NCBI RefSeq assembly: GCF_030697925.1
Contig: NZ_JAUYOJ010000065.1
Location: forward strand, 1-35,627
DNA length: 35,627 nt
Direction of reading: 5' to 3'
Source: Phenylobacterium sp.
GTDB taxonomy: Bacteria; Pseudomonadota; Alphaproteobacteria; Caulobacterales; Caulobacteraceae
A model generated the notes under the pieces. The model searched no databases. It was not told the DNA's origin and saw only the letters and a list, made by a program, of their open reading frames with translations. The first letter of the stretch is position 1. Each line of letters starts with the position of its first letter. The position numbers and the translations under genes are program-made. Shown here piece after piece: positions 26,584 through 35,627 of this stretch.

Positions 26584-28517
26584 GCCTCGCGGTTCTTCAC
26601 CAGGTCGTCGACCACCGAGGGGTCGGCCAGGGTTGAGGTGTCGCCCAGGTTGGTGAGGTCGTTCTCGGCGATCTTGCGCAGGATGCGGCGCATGATCTTT
26701 CCCGAGCGGGTCTTGGGCAGGCCCGGCGCGAACTGCACCACGTCCGGCGCGGCGAACGGCCCGATCTCGCGACGGACCCAGCCCTTGAGCTCGGCCTGCA
26801 GGATGTCGGTCGGCGTCACGTCGGCCTTGAGGGTCACGAAGCAGTAGATGCCCTGGCCCTTGATGTCGTGCGGGAAGCCGACCACCGCGGCCTCGGCGAC
26901 GTTCTCGTTGCTGACCAGGGCGCTCTCGATCTCGGCCGTGCCCAGGCGGTGGCCGGAGACGTTGATCACGTCGTCCACCCGGCCGGTGATCCAGTAGTAG
27001 CCATCCTCGTCGCGGCGGCAGCCGTCGCCGGTGAAGTACTTGCCGGCATAGGTGGAGAAGTAGGTGTCGAAGAAGCGCTGGTGGTCGCCATAGACGGTGC
27101 GCATCTGGCCCGGCCACGAGTCGGTGATGACCAGGTTGCCGCTGACCGCGCCGTGCAGGACCTGGCCCTCGGCGTCGACCAGCTCGAACTTCACGCCCGG
27201 CAGCGGCTTGGCGCAGGAGCCCGGCTTGGCGGGATGGGCCCCCGGCAGCGGGGTGGCCAGCGCCGCGCCGGTCTCGGTCTGCCAATAGGTGTCGACGATG
27301 GGGCAGCGGCTGTCGCCCACCACCCGGTGGTACCAGAGCCAGGCCTCGGGATTGATCGGCTCGCCCACCGTGCCCAGCAGGCGCAGGGACTTGCGGCTGG
27401 TCCTGGTCACCGGCTCGTCGCCGTCGCGCATCAGGGCGCGGATGGCGGTGGGCGCGGTGTAGAAGATCTCCACCTTGTGCTTGTCGATCACCTCCCAGAA
27501 CCGGGAATTGTCGGGATAGTTGGGCACGCCCTCGAACATCACCGTGGTCGCCGCATTGGCCAGGGGGCCGTAGACCACATAGCTGTGGCCGGTGACCCAG
27601 CCCACATCGGCCGTGCACCAGAAGACCTCGCCCGGTCGGTAGTCGAACACCAGCTCGTGGGTGTGGGCCGCCCAGGCCAGGTAGCCGCCGGTGGTGTGCA
27701 GCACGCCCTTGGGCTTACCCGTCGATCCCGAGGTGTAGAGGATGAACAGCGGGTCCTCGGCGTTCATCGGCTCGGGCTCGCAGACGTCGGAGACGTCCTG
27801 CTTGAGGTCGGAGAAGAAGGCGTCGCGGCCCTCGACCATCGGCACGTCGGCGCGGGTGCGGCGGACCACGATCACGTCGGTGACGTCCGGACATTGGATC
27901 AGGGCCTCGTCCACGTTCTTCTTCAGGGGGACGACCTTGCCGCCGCGCATGCCCTCGTCGGCGGTGATGACGACCTTCGAGTCGCAGTCCTGGATGCGAC
28001 CGGCGATGCTGTCGGCCGAGAAGCCGCCGAAGATCACCGAGTGGACCGCCCCGATGCGGGCGCAGGCCAGCATGGACACCGCCACCTGGGGGATCATCGG
28101 CAGGTAGATCGTGACGCGGTCGCCCTTCTTGACCCCCTTGGCCTTGAGCACATTGGCCATGCGGCAGACTTCGGCGTGCAGCTCCTTGTAGGTTAGGCTC
28201 GACCAGGGATGGCCCTCGTCGCTCTCCCAGATGATCGCGGTCTGGTCGCCGCGGGTCGCCAGGTGGCGGTCCAGGCAGTTTACCGAGACGTTCAGGACCC
28301 CGTCGGCGTACCAGCGGATGTGGAAGGGATGCTTGTGGAACGAGGTGTCCTTGATCTGGGTCGGCGGCGTGATCCAGTCGAGGCGGCTGGCGACCTTGCG
28401 CCAATAGGCCTCCGGATCGGCTTCCACCTGCGCGACGGCGGCCTCGTAGCCGGCGGCGTCCATATGCGCGCGCTTGGCCCAGGCGCTCGGAACCGGAAAG
28501 ACCTCGCCTTCGCTCAC
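26580..28517 (-). CDS. acs: Acetate-CoA ligase (acetyl-CoA synthetase)
   Basis: This enzyme activates acetate to acetyl-CoA through acetyl-AMP. The 645-aa length is normal. Motifs are [20 protein letters not shown] (P-loop-like), [29 protein letters not shown] and the C-terminal [11 protein letters not shown], whose Lys is the usual acetylation control site. The start chosen is GTG 28517 ([10 protein letters not shown]), which has GAAGGAG nine bases upstream; a GTG at 28526 overlaps that site. Its stop overlaps the Rsm22-type gene. Confidence 0.95.
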   Translation of the reverse strand: MSEGEVFPVPSAWAKRAHMDAAGYEAAVAQVEADPEAYWRKVASRLDWITPPTQIKDTSFHKHPFHIRWYADGVLNVSVNCLDRHLATRGDQTAIIWESDEGHPWSSLTYKELHAEVCRMANVLKAKGVKKGDRVTIYLPMIPQVAVSMLACARIGAVHSVIFGGFSADSIAGRIQDCDSKVVITADEGMRGGKVVPLKKNVDEALIQCPDVTDVIVVRRTRADVPMVEGRDAFFSDLKQDVSDVCEPEPMNAEDPLFILYTSGSTGKPKGVLHTTGGYLAWAAHTHELVFDYRPGEVFWCTADVGWVTGHSYVVYGPLANAATTVMFEGVPNYPDNSRFWEVIDKHKVEIFYTAPTAIRALMRDGDEPVTRTSRKSLRLLGTVGEPINPEAWLWYHRVVGDSRCPIVDTYWQTETGAALATPLPGAHPAKPGSCAKPLPGVKFELVDAEGQVLHGAVSGNLVITDSWPGQMRTVYGDHQRFFDTYFSTYAGKYFTGDGCRRDEDGYYWITGRVDDVINVSGHRLGTAEIESALVSNENVAEAAVVGFPHDIKGQGIYCFVTLKADVTPTDILQAELKGWVRREIGPFAAPDVVQFAPGLPKTRSGKIMRRILRKIAENDLTNLGDTSTLADPSVVDDLVKNREA

Positions 28518-28604
28518 TGCGCGCACTCCTTCTCACAGACTTGCGGGGAGTTATGCGGAGAGGGGGCCTCGGCGCAACAGGCCAGGACAGGGTTTCGCCG
28601 AGAA

Positions 28605-29261
28605 TCAGGCTTTGGCGACCAGCCGTTCGAAGCCCGAGATCAGGCAGTCGAGGCCGAAGGCGAACTGCTCGTCGATGCTTCCGGGGTCGGCGAAGGCCTT
28701 GGCCGTGGTGATCAGACGGGGATAGGCGCCGGTCTTCAGGAGGGCCCTGCCTTCTGCGTCCAAGCCGAGTCGGACGCCCTCGGGCTGCGCCCGGATTTCG
28801 CCCTCTCGGATCGACCAGTTGACCACGTAGCCGAAGCAGGTGGCGAAGGCGTAGAAGGCGTCGCGGGGCTTCAGGCCGGCGTCCAGCAGCACGCCAAGGC
28901 CGACATCCATCATCGCCATGGTGTTCGGGGCCACGAAGAAACCGTTCGGCACGAGACGCCCGATGTCACGCCGCGAAAGCAGATGCCGGCGCAGCGCCCA
29001 GGCCATGCGCCGCACGTCCTCGCGCCAATCGTCTCCGGCGGGCGCGAATTGCAGGCCTGTCATCAGGTGGTCGTAGAGCGCGACCTCCAGGGCCTCCTTG
29101 TTGGCGACGTGCCAATAGAGCGCCGGCGCCTGCACCTTCAGTTCGGCGGCCACCGCCCGCATCGTCAGGCCGGCATGGCCCTCACGCTCGAGCACGACAG
29201 CCGCGGCTTCGATCACGGCCTCACGGGTGAGGTTCGGGTTGCTGCGGGCGAGGCGGGCCAT
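28605..29261 (-). CDS. TetR family regulator with TetR_C-like effector domain
   Basis: This 218-aa protein has the N-terminal helix-turn-helix GLTMRAVAAELKVQAPALYW followed by HVANKEALEVALYDHL (about 30-66). Its C-terminal half has GRLVPNGFFVAPNTMAMMDV, similar to the effector domain of tetracycline-repressor-type proteins. It is divergent from a cytochrome P450 gene. The gap contains two related palindromes that should be its operators, so it probably represses the P450 and itself. The inducer is unknown. Confidence 0.9.
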   Translation of the reverse strand: MARLARSNPNLTREAVIEAAAVVLEREGHAGLTMRAVAAELKVQAPALYWHVANKEALEVALYDHLMTGLQFAPAGDDWREDVRRMAWALRRHLLSRRDIGRLVPNGFFVAPNTMAMMDVGLGVLLDAGLKPRDAFYAFATCFGYVVNWSIREGEIRAQPEGVRLGLDAEGRALLKTGAYPRLITTAKAFADPGSIDEQFAFGLDCLISGFERLVAKA

Positions 29262-29282
29262 GCGCCTAGTTCGGCGGTTTAT

Positions 29283-29295
29283 TTAACGTTGTAAA
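29283..29295. promoter_or_regulatory. TetR operator copy 1 (imperfect)
   Basis: TTAACG-T-TGTAAA is an imperfect version of the second site. Extended comparison (TATTTAACG..GT.AAGC) shows the two sites are direct copies, 36 bp apart. It lies 22 nt upstream of the tetR start. Confidence 0.55.
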
Positions 29296-29318
29296 GCAGC
29301 GCGTTCCGTGTCTTCTAT

Positions 29319-29331
29319 TTAACGCCGTTAA
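29319..29331. promoter_or_regulatory. TetR operator copy 2 (perfect palindrome)
   Basis: TTAACG-C-CGTTAA has perfect 6-bp arms around one base. It sits 30 nt before the P450 start, where binding would cover the promoter. Confidence 0.6.
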
Positions 29332-29361
29332 GCGGCAAGGGCGATGTGCGGGGAGGACGCC

Positions 29362-30735
29362 ATGGATGCGCGCGTTTCCGAGGGGCCGAGTTTGGCTGGC
29401 TGGTCGCCGCCGCCGGCCAAACCGGTCTTCCGGCTGGGGCGGATCCACGATCCGCAGAATCCCCTCCCGCAGATCATTCAGGCCGCCTACGAAAAGCCGG
29501 TCGTGCGCCAGTCGTCCGCCTTGGGGGCGTTCTACGTGGTCGGCGATCCGGACGGCGTGAAGCGCGTCTTCCTCGACAATGTCGCCAACTATCCGAAGAC
29601 CGACATGGAGCGGCGGCTGTTCGGCGCGATCTTCGGCAACGGCCTCTTGTCCTCCGATGGCGAGACCTGGCGCAGTCATCGCAGGATCATGGCGCCGCCC
29701 TTCGCCCCACCCAGCGTGGCCGCCTATGCGCCCGGCATGGCGCAGGACGTGGCCGATTTCCAGGCGCGGTGGGACCAGGCGCCTGCCGACCAGCCCATCG
29801 ACGTGGCCCGCGACATGACGCGACTGACCTTGCAGATGATCTCGCGGGCGGTGTTCGCCACCGACGGCGTGGCCTTGGGCGAGGTGATGGAGAGATCGAT
29901 CGCCGGCGCCACGGCCGCGACCCAGGTGGGCCTGGCCGACTTCCTCCCGGTGCTTGGCCCGCTGCGAATGACCGCGCGCGAGAAGCGGATCGCCGAGGTG
30001 TTCGCCGAGTTCGACGCGGTGGTGGCCGACCTGATCGCCGAGCGGGAGCCCAGCCCCGGCGGTGGGGACCTGCTCTCGCGCCTGATCGCCGCGCGCGACG
30101 CCGAGACCGGATGCGGCATGACCGCCCAGGAGGTGCGCGACCAGGTTGTGACCATCTTCGTGGCCGGCCACGAGACGACGGCCGCCGCCATGGCCTGGGT
30201 CTGGTACCTGCTCTCGCAACACCCGCAGGCCGAAGCCAGGCTGCACGCCGAGCTCGACGCGGTTCTGGGCGGCCGCTCCCCCGCCGCCGGGGACCTGCCG
30301 AACCTCGGCTACACGCGAATGGTGGTCGAGGAGGCCATGCGGCTCTATCCCCCGGCGCCTGGAACCTCGACCCGGATCGCCCTGCAAGCCGACGAGATCT
30401 GCGGCGTGAAGATCCCAAAAGGGGCCCTGATCTGCGTGGCGCCCTGGGTGACTCATCGCCACCGGCTCCATTGGGACCGCCCGGAGACCTTTGAGCCCGA
30501 GCGATTCTCCAAGGAAAACGCCGCCGGCCGCGCGCGCTTCGCCTATATCCCGTTCGGGGCCGGTCCGCGGGTCTGCATCGGCGCCAGCCTGGCCATGACG
30601 GAGATGATGATCGTGCTGGCGACCCTGGCCCAGCGCTACCGCCTCGCCCTCGCGCCCGGTCATGAGGTCGAGCTGTTCCACCAGGTCACCATGCGACCCA
30701 AGGGGGGCCTGCCGATGATCGTCTCGCGGCGCTAG
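29362..30735 (+). CDS. Cytochrome P450
   Basis: This 457-aa soluble monooxygenase shows the I-helix oxygen-binding motif VAGHETTAAAM, the K-helix EAMRLYPPAPGTSTR (Glu-x-x-Arg), and the heme loop FGAGPRVCIGASLAM with the thiolate Cys405. The lack of an N-terminal anchor and these motifs suit a bacterial P450 related to the CYP4-like fold; substrate cannot be told. The start is ATG 29362 with GGGAGG upstream; an in-frame ATG at 29344 is less likely. No ferredoxin or reductase gene is adjacent, so redox partners must be elsewhere. Regulated by the divergent TetR. Confidence 0.93.
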   Translation: MDARVSEGPSLAGWSPPPAKPVFRLGRIHDPQNPLPQIIQAAYEKPVVRQSSALGAFYVVGDPDGVKRVFLDNVANYPKTDMERRLFGAIFGNGLLSSDGETWRSHRRIMAPPFAPPSVAAYAPGMAQDVADFQARWDQAPADQPIDVARDMTRLTLQMISRAVFATDGVALGEVMERSIAGATAATQVGLADFLPVLGPLRMTAREKRIAEVFAEFDAVVADLIAEREPSPGGGDLLSRLIAARDAETGCGMTAQEVRDQVVTIFVAGHETTAAAMAWVWYLLSQHPQAEARLHAELDAVLGGRSPAAGDLPNLGYTRMVVEEAMRLYPPAPGTSTRIALQADEICGVKIPKGALICVAPWVTHRHRLHWDRPETFEPERFSKENAAGRARFAYIPFGAGPRVCIGASLAMTEMMIVLATLAQRYRLALAPGHEVELFHQVTMRPKGGLPMIVSRR

Positions 30736-30793
30736 GGCTGGCTTCGCGAGGGGGTCTCGCCCTAGGATCGATCCGATCTCAGGGGGGCGGACG

Positions 30794-32863
30794 ATGACAC
30801 TCAGGGCGTCGGCGAAATGCGCCGTGGCCGCCGTGCTGGCGGCGATTCTGGCCGCGCCGGCGGTAGCCGCCGACTACGACGTCCGCATCCGGCGCGACGA
30901 CTGGGGCGTGCCGCACATCCTGGGCAAGACCGACGCCGACGCCGCCTACGGCCTCGGCTACGCCCAGGCCGAGGACGACTTCGTCACCCTGAGGCAGGGC
31001 ACGCTGGCGGCGCGGGGCTTGCTGGCAACGGACCAGGGACCGTCGGGCCTCGAGAGCGACTACATGGTCCAGCTGCTGGACGTCTGGGGTGTGATCGGGC
31101 GTCGCTACGACGAGGATCTGCCGGGGGAGGTGAGGGCGGTGCTCGAGGCCTATGCGGCCGGCGTCAACGCCTATGTCGCCAAGCATCCGGACAAGGCGAG
31201 CCCGGGCATGGCGCCCTTCACCGGCCGCGACCTGGTCGCGGGTATGATCCTCAACAGTCCCAACTTCTACGGCCTGGACGGGGTCTTCCGCCGGACCCTG
31301 GCGCCGGCCAAGAAGGCCGGGGCGGCCTCGCCAATCGTTGCGGCCGAGCTCTCCCTGGAGACCCTGCCGACCGGATCCAACGGCCTGGCGGTGGGCCCGG
31401 CGCGCTCGGCGGATGGGGCGACCCGGCTGCTGGTCAATTCGCACCAGCCCTTCACCGGTCCCTTCGCCTGGTACGAGGCGGTGGTGCAGAGCGGCCAGGG
31501 CTGGCACGTCACCGGCGGCTTCTTCCCCGGCTCGCCCTTCATGCTGCACGGGCACAACGCCCACCTGGGCTGGGCCAATACGGTCAACAATCCCGACCTG
31601 GCCGATGTCTACACGTTGTCAATCAACCCGGCCGATCCCGACCAGTACCTCCTCGACGGCGCCTGGAGGCGGCTGGAGAAACGCACGGTCCAGATCCAGG
31701 TCAAGCAGGCCGATGGCGGCCTGAAGGCCGTCGAGAGGGAGGTGCTGAGGTCCGTCCACGGCCCGGTGGTGCGCACCGACCACGGGGTGTTCGCCGTGCG
31801 CTATGCGGGCCAGGACGAGGTGCGCCAGGCCCAGCAGTATTTCGCGCTCAACAAGGCCCGGACGCTGGCCGAATGGAAGAAGGCCATGGCCGTGCAGGCC
31901 GTGCCCTCGATCAACTACGTCTATGCCGATGAGAAGGGCAATGTCGGCTACGTCTACAACGGCAAGTTCCCGGTCAGGAAAGAGGGCGTCGATTGGTCGG
32001 GCGTCGTGCCGGGCGATCGCTCCGACCTGATCCCGAAATCGCTGATCCCATTCGCGAAGATCCCGCAGCTATGGAATCCGAAGTCCGGCCTGGTGTTCAA
32101 TTCCAACAACACCCCGTTCCGCGCCTCCGATCCGGCCGACGACCTGAAGCCGGAGGCCTATTCCAAGACCCTAGGCGTCCAGGCCAACATGACCAACCGC
32201 GCCTGGCGGGCGCTTGAGACCTATGGCGCCGATCCCTCGATCACCGAGGCGGAGTTCGACGCCTACAAGTACGACCTGGCCTATAGCGCCCGGTCCGACG
32301 TGGCTAAGTCGGTCGCCGCCATCGCCGCCCTCGACGTGGGGAACGATGCAGGCCTGGCCGCCGCCAAGGCCCTGGTGGCGGGCTGGGACCGCCGGACCGA
32401 TGTGGACAACCGCGCCGCGGCGCTGAGCATCCTCACCGCCATCACCTTGCAAGGCGGGACCGCCCCCATGGCGGCCCTGAAGCAGTCGGTCGCCCAACTC
32501 GAGGGCTTCTACGGCCGGATCGACCCGCGATGGGGCGAGGCCAACCGCATCCGCCGTGGGGTGCTGGACATGCCGGTGGACGGCGGCCCCGACATCTTCC
32601 GGGCGATCTATGGCCGGCCGGGCCTCGACGGCCGGCTCGCCGCCCAGGCCGGCGACACCTATGTGATGTTCGTGAGCTGGGACAGGGCGGGCAGGCTTTC
32701 CTCCCGCAGCGTCCACCAGTTCGGCGCCGCCACCCAGGACCGGGCCTCGCGGCACTATGCCGACCAGACACCGCTGTTCGTGGGGATGAAGACCAAGCCG
32801 GTGCTGTTCACGGAAGCGCAGCTCGCCGGCCATATCCGCCGCGACTATCGGCCTGGTGAGTGA
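30794..32863 (+). CDS. Exported penicillin acylase family (S45) amidohydrolase
   Basis: This 689-aa precursor has a signal peptide (about 1-26) and the Ntn-hydrolase layout of an alpha chain, spacer and beta chain. The self-cleavage site is LPTG-SNGLAVGP, so Ser195 becomes the N-terminal nucleophile of the beta chain. SFH-like and Asn residues follow (VNSHQPF, LHGHNAHLGWANTVNNPD), as in acyl-homoserine-lactone and aculeacin acylases, which also have Gly-Ser-Asn here rather than Ser-Asn-x-Trp. Periplasmic deacylation of lipopeptides or quorum signals is plausible, but the substrate is not determined by sequence. Confidence 0.9.
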   Translation: MTLRASAKCAVAAVLAAILAAPAVAADYDVRIRRDDWGVPHILGKTDADAAYGLGYAQAEDDFVTLRQGTLAARGLLATDQGPSGLESDYMVQLLDVWGVIGRRYDEDLPGEVRAVLEAYAAGVNAYVAKHPDKASPGMAPFTGRDLVAGMILNSPNFYGLDGVFRRTLAPAKKAGAASPIVAAELSLETLPTGSNGLAVGPARSADGATRLLVNSHQPFTGPFAWYEAVVQSGQGWHVTGGFFPGSPFMLHGHNAHLGWANTVNNPDLADVYTLSINPADPDQYLLDGAWRRLEKRTVQIQVKQADGGLKAVEREVLRSVHGPVVRTDHGVFAVRYAGQDEVRQAQQYFALNKARTLAEWKKAMAVQAVPSINYVYADEKGNVGYVYNGKFPVRKEGVDWSGVVPGDRSDLIPKSLIPFAKIPQLWNPKSGLVFNSNNTPFRASDPADDLKPEAYSKTLGVQANMTNRAWRALETYGADPSITEAEFDAYKYDLAYSARSDVAKSVAAIAALDVGNDAGLAAAKALVAGWDRRTDVDNRAAALSILTAITLQGGTAPMAALKQSVAQLEGFYGRIDPRWGEANRIRRGVLDMPVDGGPDIFRAIYGRPGLDGRLAAQAGDTYVMFVSWDRAGRLSSRSVHQFGAATQDRASRHYADQTPLFVGMKTKPVLFTEAQLAGHIRRDYRPGE

Positions 32864-32935
32864 CGCGGCCGTAACTTGTGCGGCGCTCGCGGATCGGCGC
32901 AGTCTGGCGGTTCGTTCTGTCTGGAAGTGCTCCGC

Positions 32936-34516
32936 ATGCGTCCTGTCCTCGTCCTTTGCGCCCTGTTGGCGGCGACCCCCGTCCTGGCCGCCGCGCCGCC
33001 CACCGACGAGGCGCGCTGGTGGGGCCACGTGGAGACCCTGGCCGGGCCGGAATTCGAAGGCCGGCTGACCGGCAGTCAGGGCCATGCGAAGGCGGCCGCC
33101 TACGCCGCCAGCCAGTTCAAGGCCTATGGTCTGCAGCCGGCGGGAACCGACCTCTACCTGCAGCCGGTCACCTTCGCGGTGCAGAAGATCGACGCCGCGC
33201 GGTCGAGCGTCGCCCTGACGGCAGGCTCCGAGGTCATGCCGCTGCAGGTCGGCCCCGACATCATCCTGGGTTCACGCGTCCCGCAGCGGCCCACGGTGGA
33301 AGCGCCCCTGGTGTTCATCGGCTATGGCCTGCACCTGCCGGAGATCGGGGTCGACGACTTCGCCAAGCAGGACCTGAGGGGCAAGATCGCCGTCTATATC
33401 AATGGCGGGCCGGGCGAGATCTCCGCGGCGCTCAAGTCCCACTCCCGCGGCGCCCAGACCTGGCGCGCGGCCGAGGCCGCCGGCGCCGTGGGCCTGATCT
33501 CGCTCTCCAGCCCCAAGACCGCCGAGGTCCCCTGGACGCGCAATATCGAGAACTCGGTGCAGCCGGGCATGTACCCGGCCGACCCGGGCCTGCAGGACGC
33601 GACGGCGCCCAAGTTCTCGGCCTCGTTCAACCCGGCGACCGCCGAGAAGCTGTTCGCCCGCTCGGGCCACAGCTTCGCGCAGGTGCTGGCCCTGGCCGAC
33701 GCCGCCAGGCCGATCGAGGGTTTCGACCTCCAGGTGGGGCTCAAGGCCAGTGTCGCGGCCACCGTCTCGGCAGTCACCTCCCAGAACGTCGTCGCCAAGC
33801 TGCCGGGCTCCGACCCCGCGCTCGCCGCCGAGCATGTGGTGATCACCGCCCATCTCGATCACCTGGGGCTGAACGAGACCGGCAAGGGCGCGCCCTACTA
33901 TCCCGGCGCCATGGACAACGCCTCGGGCGTGGCCAGCGTGCTGGAAGTCGCCCGCCAGATGGCGGCCGCCGAGATCAAGCCGAAGCGCTCGGTGCTGTTC
34001 GTCCTGGTCACCGCCGAGGAGAAGGGCCTGCTGGGCTCGAAATACTTCGCCGAACGACCCAGCGTGCCGAAGGGTTCGGTGGTCGCCGGCCTCAACATGG
34101 ACATGGCCCTGCCGCTCTGGCCCCTGACCTCGGTGATCATCCTGGGCGCGGACGAGAGCACGCTGGGCGACGCGGCGCGAGCGGCGGCCATGGGCCAGGG
34201 CCTTGAGGTCGTGGCCGACCCCTATCCAGACCGCAACTCCTTCATCCGCTCGGACCAATACAGCTTCATCCGCGCCGGCGTGCCGGCCCTGGCCTTCAAA
34301 TTCGGGTTCAGGCCGGGGACGCCGCAGGCCGAAATCGAGAAGTCGTGGCGGTCCAACCGCTATCACGGCCTGGCCGATGACCTCGCCCAGCCGGTGGAGC
34401 GGGCCGAGGCGGTGAAGTTCAACGCCTATATGGCCGCCGTCGTCCTGCAGGCGGCCAACGCCCCCCAGCGGCCGGCCTGGAAGGAGACCAGCTTCTTCAA
34501 GCGGTTCGCCGACTGA
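32936..34516 (+). CDS. Exported M28 family aminopeptidase with PA domain
   Basis: This 526-aa protein has a signal peptide (about 1-19), a protease-associated insert (about 100-270, PLVFIGYGLHLPEIG) and an M28 di-zinc core. Likely ligands are His306 in TAHLDHLG, Asp327 in GAMDNASG, Glu361/362 in TAEEKGLLGS, Asp389 in LNMDM and His477 in RYHGLADD. These enzymes remove N-terminal residues from peptides outside the cytoplasm. ATG 32936 is chosen because it opens on the signal peptide; the frame extends to 32876 without a good site. Confidence 0.92.
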   Translation: MRPVLVLCALLAATPVLAAAPPTDEARWWGHVETLAGPEFEGRLTGSQGHAKAAAYAASQFKAYGLQPAGTDLYLQPVTFAVQKIDAARSSVALTAGSEVMPLQVGPDIILGSRVPQRPTVEAPLVFIGYGLHLPEIGVDDFAKQDLRGKIAVYINGGPGEISAALKSHSRGAQTWRAAEAAGAVGLISLSSPKTAEVPWTRNIENSVQPGMYPADPGLQDATAPKFSASFNPATAEKLFARSGHSFAQVLALADAARPIEGFDLQVGLKASVAATVSAVTSQNVVAKLPGSDPALAAEHVVITAHLDHLGLNETGKGAPYYPGAMDNASGVASVLEVARQMAAAEIKPKRSVLFVLVTAEEKGLLGSKYFAERPSVPKGSVVAGLNMDMALPLWPLTSVIILGADESTLGDAARAAAMGQGLEVVADPYPDRNSFIRSDQYSFIRAGVPALAFKFGFRPGTPQAEIEKSWRSNRYHGLADDLAQPVERAEAVKFNAYMAAVVLQAANAPQRPAWKETSFFKRFAD

Positions 34517-34574
34517 GGCGCACGCCTGCGCAAGCTGCTAAGACCGACCCTTCGACGCCAACCTGGGATTTCCG

Positions 34575-35330
34575 ATGCTGCTCCACCTCTCCACCTGGCA
34601 AGAGATCGAGGCCTATCTCGAACATTCCAAGAGCGTGGTGATCCCGATCGGCTCCAACGAGCAGCACGGACCGACCGGGCTGCTGGGCACCGACTGGTTG
34701 TGCCCGGAGATCATCGCCCACGAGGCTCAGAAGACCTCCGACCTGCTGGTGGGGCCCACCTTCAACATCGGCATGGCCCAGCATCATCTGGGCTTCCCCG
34801 GGACCATATCGCTGCGGCCCTCGACCTTCATCGCCGCGATCGGCGACTGGGTGCGCTCCCTGCACGCCCACGGATTCGAGAAGATCTATTTCCTCAACGG
34901 CCACGGCGGCAATGTCGCCACCATCGAGGCGGCCTTCTCCGAGCTCTATGCCGAGGCGAGCTTCGCCCGGGTCGAGCGCGGCTTCTCATGCAAGCTGAAG
35001 AACTGGTGGGAGCTACGCGGCGTGCTGGCGCTCGCCAACCGCCAGTTCCCCACCGGCCACGGCAGCCACGCCACCCCCTCGGAGATCGCCGTCACCCAGT
35101 GGGCCTATCCCGACCACATCAAGGCGGCGAACTACGCGCCGCAGATCGCGCCGACCGGTCCGATCCGCGAGGCCAAGGATTTCCGCGCCCGCTATCCCGA
35201 CGGCCGCATGGGCTCCGACCCCGGCCAGGCCACCCCGGAAAAGGGCGGCGAGCTGGTGGCCATGGCCGCGCAGGGCCTGATCGCCGATGTCGCGGAGTTC
35301 GCCGCCGAACCGTTCCCGGCGCGGGGATAG
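34575..35330 (+). CDS. Creatininase family amidohydrolase
   Basis: This 251-aa protein has the metal site of the creatininase fold: Glu29 and His31 in IGSNEQHGP, Asp40 in LGTDW, and His110 in FLNGHGGN. The spacing of the first three ligands equals that in creatininase. The family also includes enzymes acting on other cyclic amides and in cofactor synthesis, so creatinine is not necessarily the substrate. It starts 58 nt after the M28 gene and may share its transcript. Confidence 0.88.
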   Translation: MLLHLSTWQEIEAYLEHSKSVVIPIGSNEQHGPTGLLGTDWLCPEIIAHEAQKTSDLLVGPTFNIGMAQHHLGFPGTISLRPSTFIAAIGDWVRSLHAHGFEKIYFLNGHGGNVATIEAAFSELYAEASFARVERGFSCKLKNWWELRGVLALANRQFPTGHGSHATPSEIAVTQWAYPDHIKAANYAPQIAPTGPIREAKDFRARYPDGRMGSDPGQATPEKGGELVAMAAQGLIADVAEFAAEPFPARG

Positions 35331-35347
35331 AGCCTGACCGCTGCTGA

Positions 35348-35627
35348 TTGAATCGGGATTCCGGTTGTCTGCGGATCATGATTCAAGATGTGGGCTGGGC
35401 GGGAGGCCAGCTTGTATGGCGCGTCCTTACTCTTCTGACCTTCGGGATCGAGTGGCGGGGTTCGTGGTTTCGGGCGGGACCTGTCACGAGGCGGCTGTCC
35501 GGTTTGGCGTGGGTGTGGCGACGGCGGTTCGTTGGTCGCATCGGCTGAGGACGACCGGCAGCGCGGCGGCCCGGCCCATGGGCGGCCCCAGGCGCGCGGT
35601 TCTGGCCGGTGAGCGCGACTGGCTGCT
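35348..35627 (+). mobile_element. Left end of an IS630-family insertion sequence, cut by the window edge
   Basis: The element's transposase starts at 35416. Between the creatininase stop and that gene, TTGAATC (35348-35354) and GATTCAA (35380-35386) form an inverted pair that may belong to its terminal structure. The right end is outside the window, so the exact boundary and the TA target duplication cannot be checked. Confidence 0.65.
35416..35627 (+). CDS. IS630-family transposase, N-terminal part (runs off the window)
   Basis: The first 70 codons are visible. MARPYSSDLRDRV, the helix-turn-helix segment HEAAVRFGVGVATAVRW and the linker TGSAAARPMGG are typical of the N-terminal DNA-binding domain of IS630-type transposases, often a separate or frameshifted orfA. 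The catalytic Asp-Asp-Glu part lies beyond the window. GGGAGG precedes the ATG, and no stop is seen in frame. Confidence 0.88.
   Translation, partial: MARPYSSDLRDRVAGFVVSGGTCHEAAVRFGVGVATAVRWSHRLRTTGSAAARPMGGPRRAVLAGERDWL

Noticed and set aside
25603..27618. Apparent 671-aa extension of the Rsm22-type protein
   Set aside because: The part before 26583 is a shadow of acs; the methyltransferase begins at GTG 26583.

Overview
The window looks like chromosome from a high-GC alphaproteobacterium. The strongly G/C-ending codons, frequent GTG/TTG starts, the coaBC-dut pair, the malic enzyme with a phosphotransacetylase tail, and the mix of P450, penicillin-acylase-type hydrolase, M28 and creatininase-family genes would fit Caulobacteraceae (Phenylobacterium/Caulobacter type). 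That placement is an inference from gene content and style; no rRNA or other phylogenetic marker is present. I see no tRNA, rRNA or CRISPR array.

Layout. 1-494: gene-poor stretch with one possible tiny membrane ORF. 495-2727: coaBC, dut and a histidine phosphatase, nearly touching, on the plus strand. 2724-5728: amidase, dapB (apparently with a CTG start) and a glutathione transferase on the minus strand; the transferase is divergent from a TetR regulator (5800). 6476-11555: exported S41 peptidase, malic enzyme (maeB type) and a YegD-like Hsp70. 11601-20007: an accessory block, all on the minus strand. It holds a Crp/Fnr regulator, a three-gene operon (1095-aa exported protein of unknown family, a probable CHAT-like cysteine protease, a small membrane protein), a DUF6036-type nucleotidyltransferase pair, a truncated HEPN/nucleotidyltransferase remnant, and a RES/Xre toxin-antitoxin pair with a clear palindromic operator. 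20017-22830: exported M16 zinc protease. 22927-24442: a decayed glutathione-transferase tail, 12-bp repeats and a class II Fic AMP-transferase. 24511-28517: CurA-like reductase, an Rsm22-type methyltransferase coupled to acetyl-CoA synthetase. 28605-30735: a TetR regulator divergent from a cytochrome P450 with two matching operators. 30794-35330: penicillin-acylase family hydrolase, M28 aminopeptidase and creatininase-family amidohydrolase. 35348-35627: left end of an IS630-family element, cut by the window edge.

The most unusual item is the 12.5-17.1 kb operon. The middle gene carries a His motif and a later Asp-Gly...Ser-x-Cys-Gln motif like those of CHAT proteases, separated by an unusually long insertion. 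The third gene is nested in the end of the second and encodes a membrane protein. The first encodes a very large exported protein that I cannot assign. Together with the adjacent toxin-antitoxin and Fic genes this suggests a stress or defence island, but its function is inferred only from architecture.
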